Part shown: piece by piece, positions 6,420 through 7,919 of the stretch
Position numbering within the stretch: position 1 is the first letter of the stretch
Layout: each line of letters begins with the position of its first letter
Notes under the pieces: generated by a model
Told to the model about the DNA's origin: nothing
The model's database searches: none
Seen by the model: only the letters and a program-made list of their open reading frames with translations
Assembly (NCBI GenBank): GCA_030613745.1
Contig: JAUWLK010000119.1
Span: forward strand, 1 to 7,919
Reading direction: 5' to 3'
DNA length: 7,919 nucleotides
Source: Flavobacteriaceae bacterium
GTDB taxonomy: Bacteria > Bacteroidota > Bacteroidia > Flavobacteriales > Flavobacteriaceae
Made by a program: the position numbers and the translations under genes

Positions 6420-7811
6420 ATGAATATTATTTACACTATTCTAAATGGCAAAATAGAATGTGAGGAACACTCCTCGAATATTGATTTTGGATTAGTTTTT
6501 GAACAAGATGGTGTGATTAATATTGAAACTTATATTACAGATAAATCTTTTTTTGAAAAAACTGAAAAATCCAATAATTACTATAAAATAATCGGAATTA
6601 CAGAAAAAGGATATGATATAATTTGTAGCCATTTATTTTGTAATTCTTATAGCTATGAGAACAGAAAAGGAAAATTTACGTGTAACAGTAAAATAACAGT
6701 TATCGACAATAAAGAACCCGAAAAATACAAAGAAAATGATCAACCACTTGATAAAAGTATTTTCTTCGTAGAATTAGAAGGTTTAAATACAAAATTTGCA
6801 AATCACACGAGCATACAAAAACATAGAGGAACACAAAAGATAGATATCTTTCCCGGCTTCACTTTCGACCATACAAATATTGGTTTTATGTTCAACCACC
6901 CTGATATTATAGGAAATTATTATAGTGTAGATTTAATAGAAAATCCTGAAAATAATAATATAATAATTGATTTCAGAAATAAAGAAGGTTATTGCCGTTT
7001 TTCAAATTTCATTTATGAAACAATGAGGAATGAACTTTTAAGTTTTTTATCTTTTTTAAACGGAGCCAGTGTGAGATTACGAAAAGAATTAAAAGGTTAT
7101 TATTACAGTGATAAAGGCAATAATATTTTTGATAGTCAAGAGGTAATATTGTATTCCTTTAAACAAGAAAAAGAAAATAATCAAAATGATTATTTTCCTA
7201 TAAATGACCATCATTCCTATAGCAGTGAGATTTTTTCAAAAATGTTTTTTCAAGGTTTTGATAAATTCTATCAACTTAATAAATTATTGGATTTTCAATC
7301 ACTTATTTTTTCATTAAACAATACAAACACAAATGGTTTAAATGAAAGATATTACATTCTAATTACTGCTTTAGAAAGAGTATGTAAAAACTATACAAAA
7401 AATTCAAGCAACTCAAAACATCTTATTGATGAAAACATTTATCAAACAATGATAAAGCCTCGATTTAAAGAATTTTTTAATACTTTAAAAAAAGAAGTTG
7501 TTATTAAAGATAAATCGGCTTGGAACATTTACTCTTCAAAATTAGGAGACTTAAATCGTAGGAATAATAAAGACACAAAACAAAAAATTTATAGTTTTTT
7601 TGAGTATGCTAAAATCAATTTAAATAAATCTGTTATAAACTTGATTGAAATAGAACGAAATGATGCAGTTCACGAAGGAATAATTGGCAGAAACGATGAA
7701 GAAGAAATTAATAACTACCTGAAATTAGACCATATTTTAAGAGATTGTATTGCGAATTTAATTGAATATGATGGTATAAGGAAAAGAAAATTTGATTACA
7801 CCAAAGAATAA
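6420..7811 (+). CDS. Putative HEPN-domain RNase, ApeA/Abi-like candidate defence protein
   Basis: This 463-aa soluble protein has no signal peptide or membrane segment. The C-terminal third (about residues 305-460) is alpha-helical and carries IERNDAVHEG, that is R413-N414-D415-A416-V417-H418. This is the R-x4-H motif (polar residue after R) that forms the active site of HEPN ribonucleases. An earlier helix, YYILITALERVCKNY at 311-325, fits the first HEPN helix. Residues 1-300 look like a beta-rich N-terminal domain ending in a helical stretch (LLSFLSFLNG at 206-215). This layout is like ApeA-type proteins, single-gene anti-phage factors that cleave RNA and arrest growth on infection. That family match is from memory of the architecture and is not proven. 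The gene looks more AT- and Lys/Asn-rich than 3114-5983, stands alone with its own promoter box, and is bracketed by inverted repeats. These are signs of horizontal transfer. The start is supported by a purine-rich GAAAAAAA leader. Confidence 0.6.
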   Translation: MNIIYTILNGKIECEEHSSNIDFGLVFEQDGVINIETYITDKSFFEKTEKSNNYYKIIGITEKGYDIICSHLFCNSYSYENRKGKFTCNSKITVIDNKEPEKYKENDQPLDKSIFFVELEGLNTKFANHTSIQKHRGTQKIDIFPGFTFDHTNIGFMFNHPDIIGNYYSVDLIENPENNNIIIDFRNKEGYCRFSNFIYETMRNELLSFLSFLNGASVRLRKELKGYYYSDKGNNIFDSQEVILYSFKQEKENNQNDYFPINDHHSYSSEIFSKMFFQGFDKFYQLNKLLDFQSLIFSLNNTNTNGLNERYYILITALERVCKNYTKNSSNSKHLIDENIYQTMIKPRFKEFFNTLKKEVVIKDKSAWNIYSSKLGDLNRRNNKDTKQKIYSFFEYAKINLNKSVINLIEIERNDAVHEGIIGRNDEEEINNYLKLDHILRDCIANLIEYDGIRKRKFDYTKE

Positions 7812-7826
7812 CGTCAGCCACTAATT
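7809..7826 (+). repeat. Right boundary element of the HEPN cassette, cut by a group II intron
   Basis: TAACGTCAGCCACTAATT begins with the HEPN stop codon TAA and contains GCCACTAA (7817-7824), the inverse complement of the left boundary TTAGTGGC. It looks like one arm of a hairpin repeat. The other arm is expected beyond the intron, outside the window. The intron's 3' splice end falls at 7823-7824, inside the palindromic arm. Confidence 0.5.
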
Positions 7827-7868
7827 GAGTAGACGGCTCCATCCATAAATGAATGGAGTGCGCCTCTC
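7827..7868 (-). ncRNA. Group II intron domain VI with branch-point adenosine
   Basis: On the minus strand GAGAGGCG (7868-7861) pairs with CGUCU-A-CUC (7835-7827), leaving A at 7830 bulged. A perfect 9-bp inner helix (7837-7845 with 7850-7858, loop 7846-7849) caps the domain. The bulged A lies 7 or 8 nt from the 3' splice end, exactly where the lariat branch point is expected. Confidence 0.8.
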
Positions 7869-7870
7869 AC

Positions 7871-7903
7871 ACCACCGTACATACGGGTCTCGTATACGGC
7901 GGT
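7871..7903 (-). ncRNA. Group II intron domain V
   Basis: On the minus strand ACCGCCGUA pairs with UACGGUGGU (9 bp, including the conserved G-U wobble). A 2-nt UG bulge on the 3' side follows, then UACG pairs with CGUA under a short AGACC loop. This is the catalytic hairpin of group II ribozymes. The catalytic triad position reads CGC rather than the commoner AGC, a known natural variant. The 33-nt length is close to the usual 34. Confidence 0.85.
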
Positions 7904-7919
7904 TCGATAATGAAACTTA

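Larger units (their letters stand above)
7824..7919 (-). mobile_element. Group II intron, 3' end (domains V-VI), partial
   Basis: Read on the minus strand, the window edge enters a group II intron just before domain V and runs through domain VI to the 3' splice end. The intron-encoded reverse transcriptase/maturase, if present, lies to the right of the window. The 3' end is placed at 7824 (ending AAU, the usual AY). One base further, at 7823, is equally possible. The intron is antisense to the HEPN gene and, if splicing-competent, would be removed only from a minus-strand transcript. Confidence 0.85.

Noticed and set aside
6385..7826. A true integron attC cassette array
   Set aside because: No integron integrase, no complete attC hairpin with paired R/L boxes, and only one full cassette are visible. 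The likeness is noted as a finding but not called.

Overview
The window is AT-rich DNA that most resembles the accessory part of a Bacteroidota (Bacteroidetes) chromosome. The reasons are TAnnTTTG-type -7 promoter boxes, weak Shine-Dalgarno sequences, a lipoprotein with an LMSC lipobox, and protein families and subtypes common in that phylum. Genus and species cannot be read from the sequence.

Left edge (1-1313): the last 50 codons of an ATP-grasp acyl-CoA synthetase (ADP-forming acetate-CoA ligase type) converge on a minus-strand family 2 glycosyltransferase. Only 30 bp separate them, including a 3x AGTAAGG-like heptad repeat. A 199-bp AT-rich intergenic stretch follows and holds a possible minus-strand promoter.

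Centre (1513-5983): four genes run on the plus strand. They encode a class I SAM methyltransferase (Tam-like), an Asp/Glu-type amino acid racemase, an exported P1-family (DmpA/BapA, S58) autoproteolytic aminopeptidase, and a class C beta-lactamase-like serine hydrolase lipoprotein. The racemase and aminopeptidase genes are 9 bp apart and are surely co-transcribed. The last three products could together handle D-amino acids or D-amino-acid-containing peptides. That is an inference from families, not something the sequence proves.

Right part (5984-7919): a decayed GH114/TM1410-type glycosidase remnant fills the gap after the serine hydrolase. It has stop codons, an apparent frameshift and an internal deletion. 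Next comes a good -7 promoter box, a short repeat (TATAACAAGTTAGTGGCAA) and a 463-aa protein with a C-terminal RNDAVH (R-x4-H) motif. This is the hallmark of HEPN RNases, and the overall layout resembles ApeA/Abi-like anti-phage proteins. Its stop codon merges with a second element carrying the exact inverse complement (GCCACTAA) of the upstream TTAGTGGC. A group II intron lies on the minus strand at that point: domains V and VI, the bulged branch-point A and the 3' splice end are all readable, while the rest of the intron continues beyond the window. The HEPN gene is therefore a single-gene, repeat-bounded cassette whose right boundary was invaded by a retroelement. A related repeat (TATAACGAGTTGGCAAG) also sits just ahead of the methyltransferase gene, so gene-sized units here may have been inserted through one shared repeat family.
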